A stretch of DNA of 64,000 nucleotides from a marine actinobacterium MedAcidi-G3. Lineage in GTDB: Bacteria; Actinomycetota; Acidimicrobiia; Acidimicrobiales; Poriferisodalaceae. The notes under the pieces are model-generated. The model saw nothing but the letters and a program-made list of their open reading frames with translations, made no database searches and had not been told where the DNA came from. Below, one piece after another: positions 39,766 through 49,960 of this stretch (positions within the stretch are counted from its first letter, which is position 1; every line of letters starts with the position of its first letter). The stretch covers positions 1 through 64,000 of the forward strand of contig JUEP01000003.1 in NCBI GenBank assembly GCA_000817105.1, written 5' to 3'. A program made the translations under genes and the position numbers.

Positions 39766-40401
39766 TCAGCCCCTCACGGCGTCGCGGATGACCACAACGC
39801 CTCCTTTGGGTCCCGGAACTGAACCACGAACGAGCAGCAGTTCGCGCTCTGGGTCAGCCTCAACAACAGTGAGATTGAGGGTTGTGACTTTCTCTGCGCC
39901 CATACGGCCTGCCATCCTCGTTCCCTTAAAGACTCTTGAAGGTGTCGCACATGCGCCAATTGCGCCCGGGGCTCGGTGAACTCTGTGAGCGCCGTGGCTG
40001 GCTTTTTGGCCACTGAAATTATGGCGCTTCATTACCCCAGCGAAGCCTTTGCCCTTTGATACTGCTGTTACATCAACTTTTTCGCCCGCTTCGAGAACGT
40101 CTGCTGCTAGTTCCTGCCCAATCTCGATTTCGCTGACGTCATCAATACGCAGTTCAACTAGTCGCTGTCCTGGTTCTACGCCTGCCGCCTCGAAATGTCC
40201 TGCTTCGGGTTTGCTTAACTTTGAAGCTTCACGTTGGCCAAAGGTGACCTGGACAGCTGTGTAGCCGTCACGCTCGTCTGTTTTTACTTGCACTACGCGG
40301 CATGGTTCGACCTGCAGCATGGTGACGGGCACGACCCGGTTTTCATCATCCCACAACTGGGTCATACCCACTTTTGTGGCGACAATCGCCTTATTCGCCA
40401 T
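39766..40401 (-). CDS. rplC: 50S ribosomal protein L3
   Basis: A 211-residue protein near the peptidyl transferase centre. It starts MANKAIVATKVGMTQLWDDE and has KGKGFAGVMKRHNFSGQKAS and RVFKGTRMAGRMGAEKVT. The ATG at 40401 is chosen on family length; upstream in-frame codons run into a GC-rich hairpin and lack similarity. An AGAGGAAGA stretch lies upstream. A structured 220-base gap separates it from rpsJ. Confidence 0.97.
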   Translation of the reverse strand: MANKAIVATKVGMTQLWDDENRVVPVTMLQVEPCRVVQVKTDERDGYTAVQVTFGQREASKLSKPEAGHFEAAGVEPGQRLVELRIDDVSEIEIGQELAADVLEAGEKVDVTAVSKGKGFAGVMKRHNFSGQKASHGAHRVHRAPGAIGACATPSRVFKGTRMAGRMGAEKVTTLNLTVVEADPERELLLVRGSVPGPKGGVVVIRDAVRG

Positions 40402-40453
40402 GTCCGATGTCTTCCTCTTCCAAATGGGGCCGGCTGGCCGCCGTTCACGCAAA

Positions 40454-40481
40454 CGCTCCGCTCGGCAAAGCCGGCGGAGCG
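40454..40481 (-). promoter_or_regulatory. Strong hairpin in the rplC leader
   Basis: CGCTCCGC (40454-40461) pairs with GCGGAGCG (40474-40481), and CGGC (40463-40466) pairs with GCCG (40470-40473), with one bulged base and a 3-base loop. That makes a 12-bp GC-rich stem about 55 bases before rplC. On the transcript it is followed by TTTGCG, too weak a U tract for a clear terminator, so attenuation or a protein-binding role is possible. Confidence 0.6.
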
Positions 40482-40517
40482 AAAATTAGGTTGTGCCGAC
40501 CGGTTCCGACCCTAGGG

Positions 40518-40608
40518 CCGGCCTCGCCGGACTTCGATTCGTGTCTCTAAAATTCAGACACACGGGCTGTAAACGATACCGGGGCTATAGCCCAATCACC
40601 ACCCCGGT
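40518..40608 (-). promoter_or_regulatory. Multi-hairpin leader region between rpsJ and rplC
   Basis: Three more inverted repeats lie in this part of the gap: CCGGC/GCCGG (40518-40530, 3-base loop); GTGTCT/AGACAC (40541-40561); and ACCGGGG/CCCCGGT (40578-40584 with 40602-40608). The last encloses and competes with the 12-base palindrome GGGCTATAGCCC (40582-40593). The region resembles a regulatory leader for rplC onward. No ligand or protein is identified. Confidence 0.45.
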
Positions 40609-40621
40609 TGATCTATCAATG

Positions 40622-40942
40622 CTAGTTCTGTTGAATTTTGATCTCGATATCAACCCCAGCTGGTAATTCTAAGCGTTGTAGCGAGTCCACCGTTTTTGGC
40701 GATGGTTCAACTATGTCAATCAACCGCTTATGGATCCGCATTTCGAAATGTTCTCGAGAGTCTTTATCTTTATGTGGCGATCGAACAACGGTGAACCTAT
40801 GTTTTTCGGTGGGTAAAGGCACGGGGCCTTTGATATTGGCTTGTGTCCGAAGAACAGTTTCAACAATTTTTTGGGTACTTTGGTCCACAATGTCGTGGTC
40901 GTATGCCTTAAGACGAATACGGATTTTCTGGGAAGCAGCCAT
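40622..40942 (-). CDS. rpsJ: 30S ribosomal protein S10 (NusE)
   Basis: A 106-residue protein that also links NusG to the ribosome and serves in antitermination. It starts [20 protein letters not shown] and contains [20 protein letters not shown] and HEFMRIHKR-like [20 protein letters not shown]. It lies five bases after tuf, and 220 bases before rplC, an unusually long gap inside this operon. Confidence 0.98.
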   Translation of the reverse strand: MAASQKIRIRLKAYDHDIVDQSTQKIVETVLRTQANIKGPVPLPTEKHRFTVVRSPHKDKDSREHFEMRIHKRLIDIVEPSPKTVDSLQRLELPAGVDIEIKIQQN

Positions 40943-40947
40943 CGTTA

Positions 40948-42132
40948 TTATTCGATAATTTTCGTGACTCGACCAGCACCCACTGTGCGGCCACCCTCGC
41001 GAATAGCGAAGCGCAGACCTTCGTCCATAGCGATCGGGTTGATCAACTCAACAGTCATATCGGTGTTGTCACCAGGCATACACATTTCAGTACCTGAAGG
41101 TAACTCAACCATTCCCGTGATATCGGTGGTCCGGAAATAGAACTGCGGACGATAGTTGGAGAAGAATGGCTTATGGCGGCCACCTTCTTCTTTGGTCAAG
41201 ATGTAGACCTGGGCTTCAAACTTGGTGTGCGGTGTAATAGAGCCCTTTGCGCAACAAACCTGACCACGTTCGACGTCTTCTTTATCGATACCTCGTAAGA
41301 GGAGCCCAACGTTGTCTCCAGCTTGGCCTTCATCAAGGATCTTTCGGAACATTTCGACACCAGTGATCGTGGTGGTCTGAGTGTCTCGGATACCTACGAT
41401 TTCGATCTCTTCGCCGGTGTTACATAGACCAGTTTCGATCTTGCCGGTGACTACCGTTCCTCGTCCGGTAATGGAGAAGACGTCCTCGACTGGCATTAGG
41501 AAAGGTCTGTCGGTATCGCGATCAGGCTCGGGAACAGCTTCATCGACTGCTGCCATGAGTTCCATGATCTTGTCGGCAGCTCCATCGGCACCTTCTAAAG
41601 CAGCTAGCGCAGAAACTTGGACGACTGGGACATCATCACCGGGGAACTCATATTCGCTGAGTAATTCGCGAACTTCGAGTTCTACCAGTTCCAAGAGTTC
41701 TTCGTCATCAACCATGTCGACCTTATTCAGGGCAACAACGATGTAGGGAACGCCAACTTGGCGAGCCAGCAGGACGTGCTCTCGAGTTTGAGGCATAGGT
41801 CCGTCGGCTGCAGACACAACAAGAATTGCACCGTCAACCTGAGCTGCGCCGGTGATCATGTTCTTGATGTAGTCAGCGTGGCCAGGCATATCGACGTGGG
41901 CATAGTGACGGTTCTCAGTCTCGTATTCGACGTGAGAAATTGAGATCGTGATACCACGCTCTCTTTCTTCGGGCGCCTTATCAATATCTTCGAATGCTGT
42001 AGCTTCGCCACCTGAGGATTCAGCCAAAACCTTGGTTATAGCGGCCGTCAACGTGGTCTTGCCATGGTCAATATGACCCATCGTGCCCACATTCACATGC
42101 GGCTTAGTCCGTTCAAACTTTGCTTTGGACAT
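40948..42132 (-). CDS. tuf: Elongation factor Tu
   Basis: A 394-residue GTPase that delivers aminoacyl-tRNA. It starts [20 protein letters not shown] with the P-loop [10 protein letters not shown], then [15 protein letters not shown] and NKVDMVDD for guanine binding. Domain II and III segments such as [10 protein letters not shown] and [12 protein letters not shown] are present. It lies between fusA and rpsJ, the actinobacterial order; only one copy is visible in the window. Confidence 0.98.
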   Translation of the reverse strand: MSKAKFERTKPHVNVGTMGHIDHGKTTLTAAITKVLAESSGGEATAFEDIDKAPEERERGITISISHVEYETENRHYAHVDMPGHADYIKNMITGAAQVDGAILVVSAADGPMPQTREHVLLARQVGVPYIVVALNKVDMVDDEELLELVELEVRELLSEYEFPGDDVPVVQVSALAALEGADGAADKIMELMAAVDEAVPEPDRDTDRPFLMPVEDVFSITGRGTVVTGKIETGLCNTGEEIEIVGIRDTQTTTITGVEMFRKILDEGQAGDNVGLLLRGIDKEDVERGQVCCAKGSITPHTKFEAQVYILTKEEGGRHKPFFSNYRPQFYFRTTDITGMVELPSGTEMCMPGDNTDMTVELINPIAMDEGLRFAIREGGRTVGAGRVTKIIE

Positions 42133-42207
42133 GATTTCTCTCCGGTGTCTTTCTATTTTTCTTTAGATCGATATTTGATTAGTTAGTAAGTTGATTAATT
42201 GCTGTAG

Positions 42208-44292
42208 TTACTCGCCGCGGATTCGTTTTACGATGTCTTCGGCGATATTGGGGGGGACTTGCTGGTAGTTCTCGAACTGCATCGAGTAGGTAGCCCGACC
42301 CTGAGTACGTGAACGCAGGTCGTTAGCGTAACCGAACATCTCCGATAACGGCACTTGAGCGTCAATTACTTGTGCTGATCCACGATTTTCCATCTGGCCA
42401 ACTCGGCCTCGGCGCGAATTTAAATCTCCAATTACGTCGCCCATATAGTCTTCTGGGGTGACAACTTCTACCGACATAATGGGCTCTAAAAGCACGGGCC
42501 CAGCCTTGCGAGCGGCCTCGCGCATAGCCATCGTGCCAGCAATTTTGAATGCCATTTCCGAAGAATCCACGTCATGAGTTGAGCCGTCGATTAACGATAC
42601 CTTTACATCAACCATCGGGAATCCAGCGAGTGGACCATTGTCCATTGAAGACTTCAAGCCAGCATCAACAGAACTGATGTATTCGCGAGGTATCACGCCA
42701 CCTTTAATCGTGTCATCGAACACGTACCCCTCACCAGCATCACTGGGTTCGAGGTTGATAACGACGACCGCGTATTGGCCTGAACCGCCACTCTGTTTAA
42801 TGTGACGGTATTCAAACTTCTCTACCGCTTTTGTGATCGTTTCTCGGTAGGCCACTTGCGGCTTTCCGATTGTTGCGTCAACTCGGAATTCTCGCAACAT
42901 ACGGTCGACTAAGACTTCAAGGTGGAGTTCACCCATTCCTGAAATAACAGTTTGACCGGTTTCTTCGTCTGTCTTAACCCTGAATGTCGGGTCTTCTTCG
43001 GATAACGCTGAGAGCGCCTTCCCCAGTTTGTCTTGGTCGCCTTTTGATCGTGGCTCAACGGCGACGTGCACTACGGGTTCAGGGAAAGTCAACTGTTCTA
43101 GGACAATGGGCTTGTCCGGGGCACACAGGGTGTCTCCAGTTCGGGTGTTCTTTAGCCCAATCCCGGCAACGATGTCGCCTGCTTGAATGTCGTCGCGGTC
43201 CTCGCGATTATTGGCGTGCATCTGGAGTATGCGGCCAATTCGTTCTTTGTTGCCAGTAGTTGTGTTGAGAACCTGGCCGCCTTTTTCCAAGCTGCCGCTA
43301 TAAACCCTGAAATAGACAAGTTTTCCGACGTGAGGGTCCGTCATGATTTTGAATGCCAGCGCAGAGAATGGTTCATCATCTTTGGGCTGACGTTCCAGAC
43401 TTTCTTCACCGTTAATGGTGGTCCCGTCGATAGCAGGGATGTCCAAAGGTGATGGTAGGTAACGGGTCACTGCGTCTAGTAGCGGCTGAACACCTTTGTT
43501 TTTAAAGGCAGTCCCGGTAAGTACCGGAACTATTTGGTTTGCGATAGTTCCTCGACGAATTGCATCATGCAGTGTTTCTTCATCAACGTCTTCCCCATCG
43601 AGGTAAGCCATCATGATGTCTTCGTCGACGTCCGCGAGCGCTTCTAGAAGTTTTGACCGATATTCCTGAGCTTGGTCTTGTAAATCCTCGGGAATATCGA
43701 CGATGTCATAACTCGCTCCGAGGTCCTCGCCCTGCCAAACAATTGCGTTCATGGCCACAAGATCAACAACACCGGCAAAGTCGGCTTCATTTCCAATGGG
43801 GAGCTGGAGGACTGCAACGTTGGCTTCAAGTCGGTCAACGATGCTTGCCAACGAGTCGTAGAAAGAGGCACCGGTACGGTCAAGTTTGTTAATGAAACAC
43901 ATTCTCGGAACGCCGTACTTATCGGCCTGTCGCCAGACAGTTTCAGTCTGAGGCTCTACACCCGCCACACCATCGAACACCGCTACAGCACCGTCAAGCA
44001 CTCGGAGTGAACGTTCGACCTCAACTGTGAAGTCCACGTGCCCAGGCGTATCGATGATGTTGATTACGTGGTCATTCCACATGCACGTTGTGGCGGCCGA
44101 AGTAATCGTTATTCCACGTTCTTGCTCCTGCTCCATCCAGTCCATGGTCGCTGCACCGTCATGGACCTCACCTATCTTGTAGTTCACTCCGGTGTAATAG
44201 AGGATGCGCTCCGTTGTTGTTGTCTTGCCAGCATCAATGTGGGCCATGATGCCAATATTTCGAACGCGTTCAAGGGGTTGATTGCGTGGCAT
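42208..44292 (-). CDS. fusA: Elongation factor G
   Basis: A 694-residue translocase GTPase. The P-loop is [19 protein letters not shown], with [20 protein letters not shown] and NKLDRTGA. Domain IV has the [17 protein letters not shown] loop, and the C-terminus reads [19 protein letters not shown]. It follows rpsG by 128 bases with no clear terminator and precedes tuf by 75. Confidence 0.98.
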   Translation of the reverse strand: MPRNQPLERVRNIGIMAHIDAGKTTTTERILYYTGVNYKIGEVHDGAATMDWMEQEQERGITITSAATTCMWNDHVINIIDTPGHVDFTVEVERSLRVLDGAVAVFDGVAGVEPQTETVWRQADKYGVPRMCFINKLDRTGASFYDSLASIVDRLEANVAVLQLPIGNEADFAGVVDLVAMNAIVWQGEDLGASYDIVDIPEDLQDQAQEYRSKLLEALADVDEDIMMAYLDGEDVDEETLHDAIRRGTIANQIVPVLTGTAFKNKGVQPLLDAVTRYLPSPLDIPAIDGTTINGEESLERQPKDDEPFSALAFKIMTDPHVGKLVYFRVYSGSLEKGGQVLNTTTGNKERIGRILQMHANNREDRDDIQAGDIVAGIGLKNTRTGDTLCAPDKPIVLEQLTFPEPVVHVAVEPRSKGDQDKLGKALSALSEEDPTFRVKTDEETGQTVISGMGELHLEVLVDRMLREFRVDATIGKPQVAYRETITKAVEKFEYRHIKQSGGSGQYAVVVINLEPSDAGEGYVFDDTIKGGVIPREYISSVDAGLKSSMDNGPLAGFPMVDVKVSLIDGSTHDVDSSEMAFKIAGTMAMREAARKAGPVLLEPIMSVEVVTPEDYMGDVIGDLNSRRGRVGQMENRGSAQVIDAQVPLSEMFGYANDLRSRTQGRATYSMQFENYQQVPPNIAEDIVKRIRGE

Positions 44293-44420
44293 GGGATATC
44301 TGCCTCGGTCTTCTAGGGGTCAGGGTTGTTAAGGGGAAAATTGGTGAGCGCTCGATGGAGCACTTCCGACATCTAGTGTGCCGGTTTATAAGGTCTTTGG
44401 GGTGACAGACAGTTCTTTTG

Positions 44421-44891
44421 TTACCACCTGTAATGAGCGAAAGCTTTATTAGCTTCTGCCATCCGATGCGTATCTTCGCGGCGCTTTGTTGCGGAACCTG
44501 TGCCGTTTGATGCATCAAGGACTTCATTGGCTAGTCGCTCAGCCATTGTTCGTTCGCGTCGATCGCGGGAATAATCGACGATCCAACGGATCGCAAGCGT
44601 GTTAGCCCGTCGCGGTCGAACTTCGACGGGGACCTGGTAGGTGGCACCGCCGACACGTCGGCTTTTCACTTCCAACTGTGGTTTTGTGTTATCTACAGCT
44701 CGTCTCAGAACGTCTAATGGCTCACCGCCAGTTTTTTCTGACACCATGTCGAGCGCGTCATAAACAATGCGCTCTGCTGTTGCTCGTTTACCACTTTGGA
44801 GAACTTTGTTAATTACTTGGGTGACAAGAGTCGAGTCGTAAACCGGATCGGCTGCGAGCTCACGTCTGGGGGCAGCACCGCGACGAGGCAT
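44421..44891 (-). CDS. rpsG: 30S ribosomal protein S7
   Basis: A 156-residue head protein that nucleates assembly. It starts [20 protein letters not shown] and has [36 protein letters not shown] and the C-terminal [12 protein letters not shown]. The ATG at 44891, one base before the rpsL stop, gives the family length; the longer frame runs into rpsL. Confidence 0.98.
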   Translation of the reverse strand: MPRRGAAPRRELAADPVYDSTLVTQVINKVLQSGKRATAERIVYDALDMVSEKTGGEPLDVLRRAVDNTKPQLEVKSRRVGGATYQVPVEVRPRRANTLAIRWIVDYSRDRRERTMAERLANEVLDASNGTGSATKRREDTHRMAEANKAFAHYRW

Positions 44892-44892
44892 T

Positions 44893-45264
44893 TCAGCTCT
44901 CCTTCTTTGCGCCGTATCGAGAACGAGCTTGTCGGCGGGCGGACACTCCGGAGGCATCCAGTGATCCACGGACAACTTTGTAGCGAACTCCGGGAAGGTC
45001 TTTTACACGCCCTCCACGAACCAACACGATGCTGTGCTCTTGGAGGTTGTGTCCTTCGCCCGGAATGTATGCAGTTACTTCAATACCACTTGTCAATCGA
45101 ACACGAGCAACTTTTCGTAGAGCCGAATTCGGTTTCTTTGGTGTGTGTGTATACACACGGGTACACACGCCACGACGTTGAGGAGAGCCCTTTAATGCAG
45201 GGGTCTTAGCCTTCGCTGGTTTGGATTTGCGGCCCTTTCGGACCAGTTGCTGAATTGTAGGCAC
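44893..45264 (-). CDS. rpsL: 30S ribosomal protein S12
   Basis: A 123-residue decoding-centre protein. It starts (M)[18 protein letters not shown] and contains [19 protein letters not shown] and [19 protein letters not shown]. The lysines equivalent to E. coli K42/K43 and K87/K88 are present, so it is the streptomycin-sensitive type. The start is GTG with AGAGGA five bases upstream. Confidence 0.98.
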   Translation of the reverse strand: MPTIQQLVRKGRKSKPAKAKTPALKGSPQRRGVCTRVYTHTPKKPNSALRKVARVRLTSGIEVTAYIPGEGHNLQEHSIVLVRGGRVKDLPGVRYKVVRGSLDASGVSARRQARSRYGAKKES

Positions 45265-45357
45265 CAAATTCCTCTGATTAGGCAACATGTGTTACGGGTT
45301 GCAGTAGGTCTCCTCGACACGAACCACCTCGCCGGGCCGGAACAAGACCGACTGATA

Positions 45358-45386
45358 ATGCTACGAGTCGCGTAACGGAGAGGCAA
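45358..45386 (-). promoter_or_regulatory. Candidate promoter of the str cluster
   Basis: In the 190-base gap upstream of rpsL, TTGCCT and TAGCAT are 17 bases apart on the minus strand. Transcription would start about 85 bases before the rpsL GTG. Identified by eye; nothing else recognisable was seen in this gap. Confidence 0.35.
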
Positions 45387-45454
45387 CCTCGAAGTGCCCT
45401 ACCAACCCATATTTATCCCCTATTTTGGCTCGCTCTAACTAGATTTGCCCAGAC

Positions 45455-46006
45455 CTAGGGCCTGGTGAACCTTCTAACTAGCGAATTCATGACCTTATCG
45501 AGCTGCGATCTTTCATTCGTTACTGCGACAACAACCACTGAAGTAAGCGGAAGCATCCCCCATATCTGGTCATCAGATCGCATTGAAGAACCTGTTATTG
45601 GGCCCCAGTAAGCAGGTTCCGCTGAAGCGAGAGCTGCTGATTTGAGACCGTCGAGGAAACTGATGTTGCCGATGACCGAGTCGGCAACGCCAATAAGCAT
45701 GAGCGCGCCGTTCGGTTGTCCATCAATCGTTAGCCCAACGGCTGCAATGTCTCTTACCGAAGCCGCCAGCTCAACGTCTTCAAAAATTGTTCGTCGCAAT
45801 TGGTTCTCTGCAACAGATGAGAGGTTTATTGGCGCAACTCCTGAAGGCCAATTCATAGTCTCTAGGAGCTCAACCGCGCCGATGGAGAGGTTGGTATCTA
45901 CTGACGTGGAGGTTGAATGATGAAGTTGAGAATCGACTGTTGTCTTAGCGCAACTGGACGCGCCAATGGCAAGCACCAAGAAGGTGCTTGCCACGACAAG
46001 TCGCAT
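45455..46006 (-). CDS. Small predicted lipoprotein of unknown function
   Basis: A 183-residue protein with an N-terminal hydrophobic signal (MRLVVASTFLVLAIGASSC) whose ASSC fits a lipobox, predicting a membrane-anchored lipoprotein with the acylated Cys19. A Ser/Thr-rich linker follows (about 25-45). The rest alternates short hydrophobic strands with polar turns and ends in MNSLVRRFTRP. I do not recognise the family. It lies 11 bases downstream of rpoC and 190 bases upstream of rpsL, an odd place for a secreted protein, probably cotranscribed with rpoBC. Confidence 0.7.
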   Translation of the reverse strand: MRLVVASTFLVLAIGASSCAKTTVDSQLHHSTSTSVDTNLSIGAVELLETMNWPSGVAPINLSSVAENQLRRTIFEDVELAASVRDIAAVGLTIDGQPNGALMLIGVADSVIGNISFLDGLKSAALASAEPAYWGPITGSSMRSDDQIWGMLPLTSVVVVAVTNERSQLDKVMNSLVRRFTRP

Positions 46007-46017
46007 GTGGCGCTTAG

Positions 46018-49000
46018 TTAACCTGCGTCACCAAGTTGAACAACGTCGCCACCTTCTTCACTCCCTATGGTGGCCAACCATTCTGCCGGATCGAGATCTT
46101 CATCAGATGTAAAGAACTCCATGGGTTCATAATCAGGCGCTGTTGTATCAATGTTGCGATATTGGCCTTGACCTGTTCCTGCAGGAATCAGTTTCCCAAT
46201 GATGATGTTCTCTTTCAGACCCTTCAAGTCATCTCGTCTTGATTCGATCGCCGCTTCGGTAAGAACTCGGGTGGTTTCTTGGAACGATGCTGCAGATAGC
46301 CACGAGTCAGTAGCGAGTGATGCTTTAGTGATTCCCATTATTACTGGGCGAGCTTCGGCTGGGCGTTGTCCTTCTTGGACCAAGCTTCGGTTAACTTCGG
46401 CATAAACGCGTTGGTCAACCTGCTCGCCTGGGAGGAACACTGATTCACCAGGTTCGCCGACTAACACCCGTCGAGTCATCTGCCGGATAATGAGTTCGAT
46501 GTGTTTATCGTGAATTGACACACCTTGTTCGCGGTATACCTTTTGGACTTCTTCAACCAGGTACTGCTGGGTCTCGCGAACGCCCCGAATTTCTAACAAT
46601 TCTTTCGGGTCGCGTGGTCCATCTACTAATGGGTCACCGGCTTTTACTTCTTGGCCATCAACTACCGCAAGGCGTGCGATAGTAGAAACGGTGTGGGTTT
46701 CTTCTTCACCATCATCTCCGACGACAAGAACCTCTCGCCCTCGACCATCATCGTCTCCAATTCTGACGACACCGGTTCGTGTTGCAAGTGTGGCTTTACC
46801 CTTCGGTGTTCGTGCTTCGAAGAGTTCAACTACCCGTGGCAGACCACCGGCAATATCGCTTCCAGCAACTCCGCCCGTGTGGAAGGTTCTCATAGTGAGC
46901 TGTGTTCCCGGTTCACCAATTGACTGGGCAGCAATTACGCCCACCGCTTCGCCAACTTCGATCATTTGGCGGGTTGCCAGTGAAGAGCCGTATGCCTTCG
47001 CCGAAACACCAAACTCTGAATTGTCGGTTAATGGAGAAAGTACTTGCACTCGGGTGACTTTGGGATCGTCGCGCAAGATCACCAGTTCTTCATCACCGAT
47101 GAGCCTTCCGGCTTCCATAACGCCATCGGTAAGTTCGACGTCCTGAGCTAAACATCGACTGAAGAGTCGTGTTTCCAAATAGGTTCGTTTATCAGCTGTG
47201 TCAGGCCCTATATCTTCCAGCCAGAGGCCTAACACTGGCCCTGAACGTTCAAACGGGTCTTCTTCGTTGATAATGAGTTCTTGAGCGACGTCTACTAAAC
47301 GTCGAGTGAGATATCCCGAGTCAGCCGTCCGCAGAGCGGTGTCGACGAGTCCTTTTCGGGCCCCAGGGGTCGAGATGAAGTATTCCAGCATCGCGAGGCC
47401 TTCACGATAAGAAGACTTGATCGGACGGGGAATAATGTCACCGCGTGGGTTTGCGACCAAACCGCGAATTGCAGCGATTTGACGCACCTGCATCATATTT
47501 CCGCGCGCTCCAGAGCCAACCATCATGTCAATCGGGTTGAACACGGTTGCTTTTAGTTCACGTTCAAGAGATGCCCGGACTTCCTCCGTAGCTGATGTCC
47601 AGATTTCGACTTCTTTTTGTCGGCGCTCGCCATCTGTGATGATGCCGCGACGGAACTGGTTTTCTACGCGTTCTGCTTCCCCTTCATAGCGTTCGAGGAT
47701 TTCGGCCTTGTCTGGAGGCACGCGCACGTCATCAATGGAAATCGTTAACCCAGATTTAGTTGCATATTTGTAGGACAGGTCTTTTATCCGGTCCAATGCA
47801 GCGGCGACTTCATTAGTGCGCCATCCGTCGGAAAGTTCTCCGACGATGTCTCCCATGTCGCTCTTCTTGACTGTCCTGTTTACGTAGGGGAACCCTTCTG
47901 GGAGCGCGTCGTTGAACAACACGCGACCAGCGGTGGTTACCTGATGGCCGCCGTCTTCGAGAGCGAGGGCATCAGTTCTCCAAATGATTGGCCGATGAAG
48001 TTCAAGCTGGCCTAATGCGACGGCGCGTTCTATTTCATGGAAGTGCCTGAAGACTGGTTCTTCTTGCCCGTCATATTCCCCACGCAGTTCTGTGAGGTAG
48101 TAGCCGCCAATAATCATGTCCTGGCTAGGCACGGTCATCGGCCGACCATCAGCTGGTGAAAGAATATTGTTTGCCGAAAGCATTAAAACTCTGGCTTCAG
48201 CTTGTGCTTCCGCAGACAACGGCAGGTGAACTGCCATTTGGTCGCCATCAAAGTCAGCGTTGAATGCTGCACAAACCAGCGGGTGGATCTGGATCGCTTT
48301 GCCGTCAACTAAAACCGGTTCGAAAGCTTGGATGCCAAGGCGGTGAAGGGTCGGTGCTCGGTTCAAAAGAACGGGATGCTCTTTTATGATCTCTTCTAGA
48401 ACATCCCAAACTTCTGATCTGCGGCGCTCAACCATTCGCTTTGCAGACTTGATGTTCGGGGCGAGATCTAAGTCATCTAGTCGCTTCATTACGAACGGCT
48501 TGAATAGCTCCAAAGCCATCAACTTTGGGAGTCCGCATTGATGAAGTTTGAGAGTTGGGCCAACAACGATCACTGATCGTCCGGAGTAGTCAACTCGTTT
48601 CCCTAACAAGTTTTGCCGGAATCGTCCCTGTTTCCCTTTAAGCATATCTGAGAGTGATTTCAGGGGCCGATTGCCGGGACCGGTGACTGGTCGTCCGCGA
48701 CGGCCATTGTCAAATAATGCGTCGACTGCTTCTTGAAGCATCCTTTTTTCATTGTTAACAATGATTTCGGGCGCTCCAAGATCCAGCAGTCTTTTCAAGC
48801 GGTTATTTCGGTTAATAACGCGTCGGTACAAGTCGTTAAGGTCCGATGTGGCAAAGCGGCCACCATCAAGTTGGACCATTGGTCGGAGATCAGGAGGAAT
48901 GACCGGAACAGCATCAAGGATCATTGCTCGGGGGTCGTTGATACGCTTTTCGTTCGGGTTTCTACGATTAAACGCACTCAAAATCTTCAGTCGTTTAATG

Positions 49001-49914
49001 GCTTTTTGCTTTCTTTGGGCCGACAAGGGACGTCGACCATCGGCGGCTTCAATGGCTTCGCGTAGAAGAATTTCTTCGTCGTCGAAGTCAATACGCTCCA
49101 TGAGTTGCGCGATAGATTCTGCACCCATCCCGCCTTCGAAATAGTCGCCGTATCGGTCTTCTAATTCGCGCCACAAAAGTTCATCTTCGATGATCTTTCG
49201 TCCGTGCAGATCGCGAAATTCATCGAAAGCACGTTCAACGGTTTCGAGTTCGGTAGCGCACTCTGTTTTTAGAGCCTCAACGTCTCGGTCGGCGTCTCGA
49301 CGTCGAGCCTTAAGGTCTTTGTCTTTGAGACCTTCAGCTTCAAGTTGGGTTATTTCTTCTTCGAGTTCTTTGAGTCGTTCTGATATTTCGTCGTCGAACT
49401 CTTCTCGAATTACGTCGAGCTCTTCGCGCATTTCTAGCTCGAGTCGCGGCAGATCTTCATGACGCTTATCGTCATCAACCCATGTAACGAGGTTTGCTGC
49501 GAAGTAAATAACTCGTTCGAGTTGCTTAGCCTTAAGTTCTTCTCGAATTTCGAGTCCTGTAAGCAAATATGCGAGCCAGCTTCTCGTGCCGCGCAGATAC
49601 CAGATATGTACAACTGGTGCAGCAAGCTCAATATGGCCCATGCGCTCTCTACGAACTTTTTGGCGCGTGACTTCTACACCGCACCTCTCGCAAATAATCC
49701 CTTTAAAACGAACACGCTTGTACTTTCCACAGGCGCATTCCCAATCTTTGGTAGGACCGAAGATTTTTTCACAGAACAAGCCATCTTTCTCAGGCTTTAG
49801 CGTTCGGTAGTTAATGGTTTCGGGTTTCTTGACTTCCCCGTTAGACCAAGTTCGGATGGAATCGGCAGTCGCCAAGCCAATCCGGATGTCTGAGAACTCA
49901 TTAACGTCAATCAT
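46018..49914 (-). CDS. rpoC: RNA polymerase beta' subunit
   Basis: A 1298-residue catalytic subunit. The N-terminal zinc site is [20 protein letters not shown]. The absolutely conserved [13 protein letters not shown] with the three catalytic Asp residues lies near residue 550. The trigger-loop and bridge-helix regions ([39 protein letters not shown]) are intact. Length is that of other actinobacteria. The start is an ATG 46 bases after the rpoB stop. Confidence 0.98.
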   Translation of the reverse strand: MIDVNEFSDIRIGLATADSIRTWSNGEVKKPETINYRTLKPEKDGLFCEKIFGPTKDWECACGKYKRVRFKGIICERCGVEVTRQKVRRERMGHIELAAPVVHIWYLRGTRSWLAYLLTGLEIREELKAKQLERVIYFAANLVTWVDDDKRHEDLPRLELEMREELDVIREEFDDEISERLKELEEEITQLEAEGLKDKDLKARRRDADRDVEALKTECATELETVERAFDEFRDLHGRKIIEDELLWRELEDRYGDYFEGGMGAESIAQLMERIDFDDEEILLREAIEAADGRRPLSAQRKQKAIKRLKILSAFNRRNPNEKRINDPRAMILDAVPVIPPDLRPMVQLDGGRFATSDLNDLYRRVINRNNRLKRLLDLGAPEIIVNNEKRMLQEAVDALFDNGRRGRPVTGPGNRPLKSLSDMLKGKQGRFRQNLLGKRVDYSGRSVIVVGPTLKLHQCGLPKLMALELFKPFVMKRLDDLDLAPNIKSAKRMVERRRSEVWDVLEEIIKEHPVLLNRAPTLHRLGIQAFEPVLVDGKAIQIHPLVCAAFNADFDGDQMAVHLPLSAEAQAEARVLMLSANNILSPADGRPMTVPSQDMIIGGYYLTELRGEYDGQEEPVFRHFHEIERAVALGQLELHRPIIWRTDALALEDGGHQVTTAGRVLFNDALPEGFPYVNRTVKKSDMGDIVGELSDGWRTNEVAAALDRIKDLSYKYATKSGLTISIDDVRVPPDKAEILERYEGEAERVENQFRRGIITDGERRQKEVEIWTSATEEVRASLERELKATVFNPIDMMVGSGARGNMMQVRQIAAIRGLVANPRGDIIPRPIKSSYREGLAMLEYFISTPGARKGLVDTALRTADSGYLTRRLVDVAQELIINEEDPFERSGPVLGLWLEDIGPDTADKRTYLETRLFSRCLAQDVELTDGVMEAGRLIGDEELVILRDDPKVTRVQVLSPLTDNSEFGVSAKAYGSSLATRQMIEVGEAVGVIAAQSIGEPGTQLTMRTFHTGGVAGSDIAGGLPRVVELFEARTPKGKATLATRTGVVRIGDDDGRGREVLVVGDDGEEETHTVSTIARLAVVDGQEVKAGDPLVDGPRDPKELLEIRGVRETQQYLVEEVQKVYREQGVSIHDKHIELIIRQMTRRVLVGEPGESVFLPGEQVDQRVYAEVNRSLVQEGQRPAEARPVIMGITKASLATDSWLSAASFQETTRVLTEAAIESRRDDLKGLKENIIIGKLIPAGTGQGQYRNIDTTAPDYEPMEFFTSDEDLDPAEWLATIGSEEGGDVVQLGDAG

Positions 49915-49960
49915 TTGCTGCTCTCACTTCGAAAAGGGGTCTTGTGTAGGGCGCCGGTGC

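Noticed and set aside
44293-44420. Terminator between rpsG and fusA
   Set aside because: A GAGCGCTC palindrome is present, but stem pairing is short and imperfect and there is no T run.
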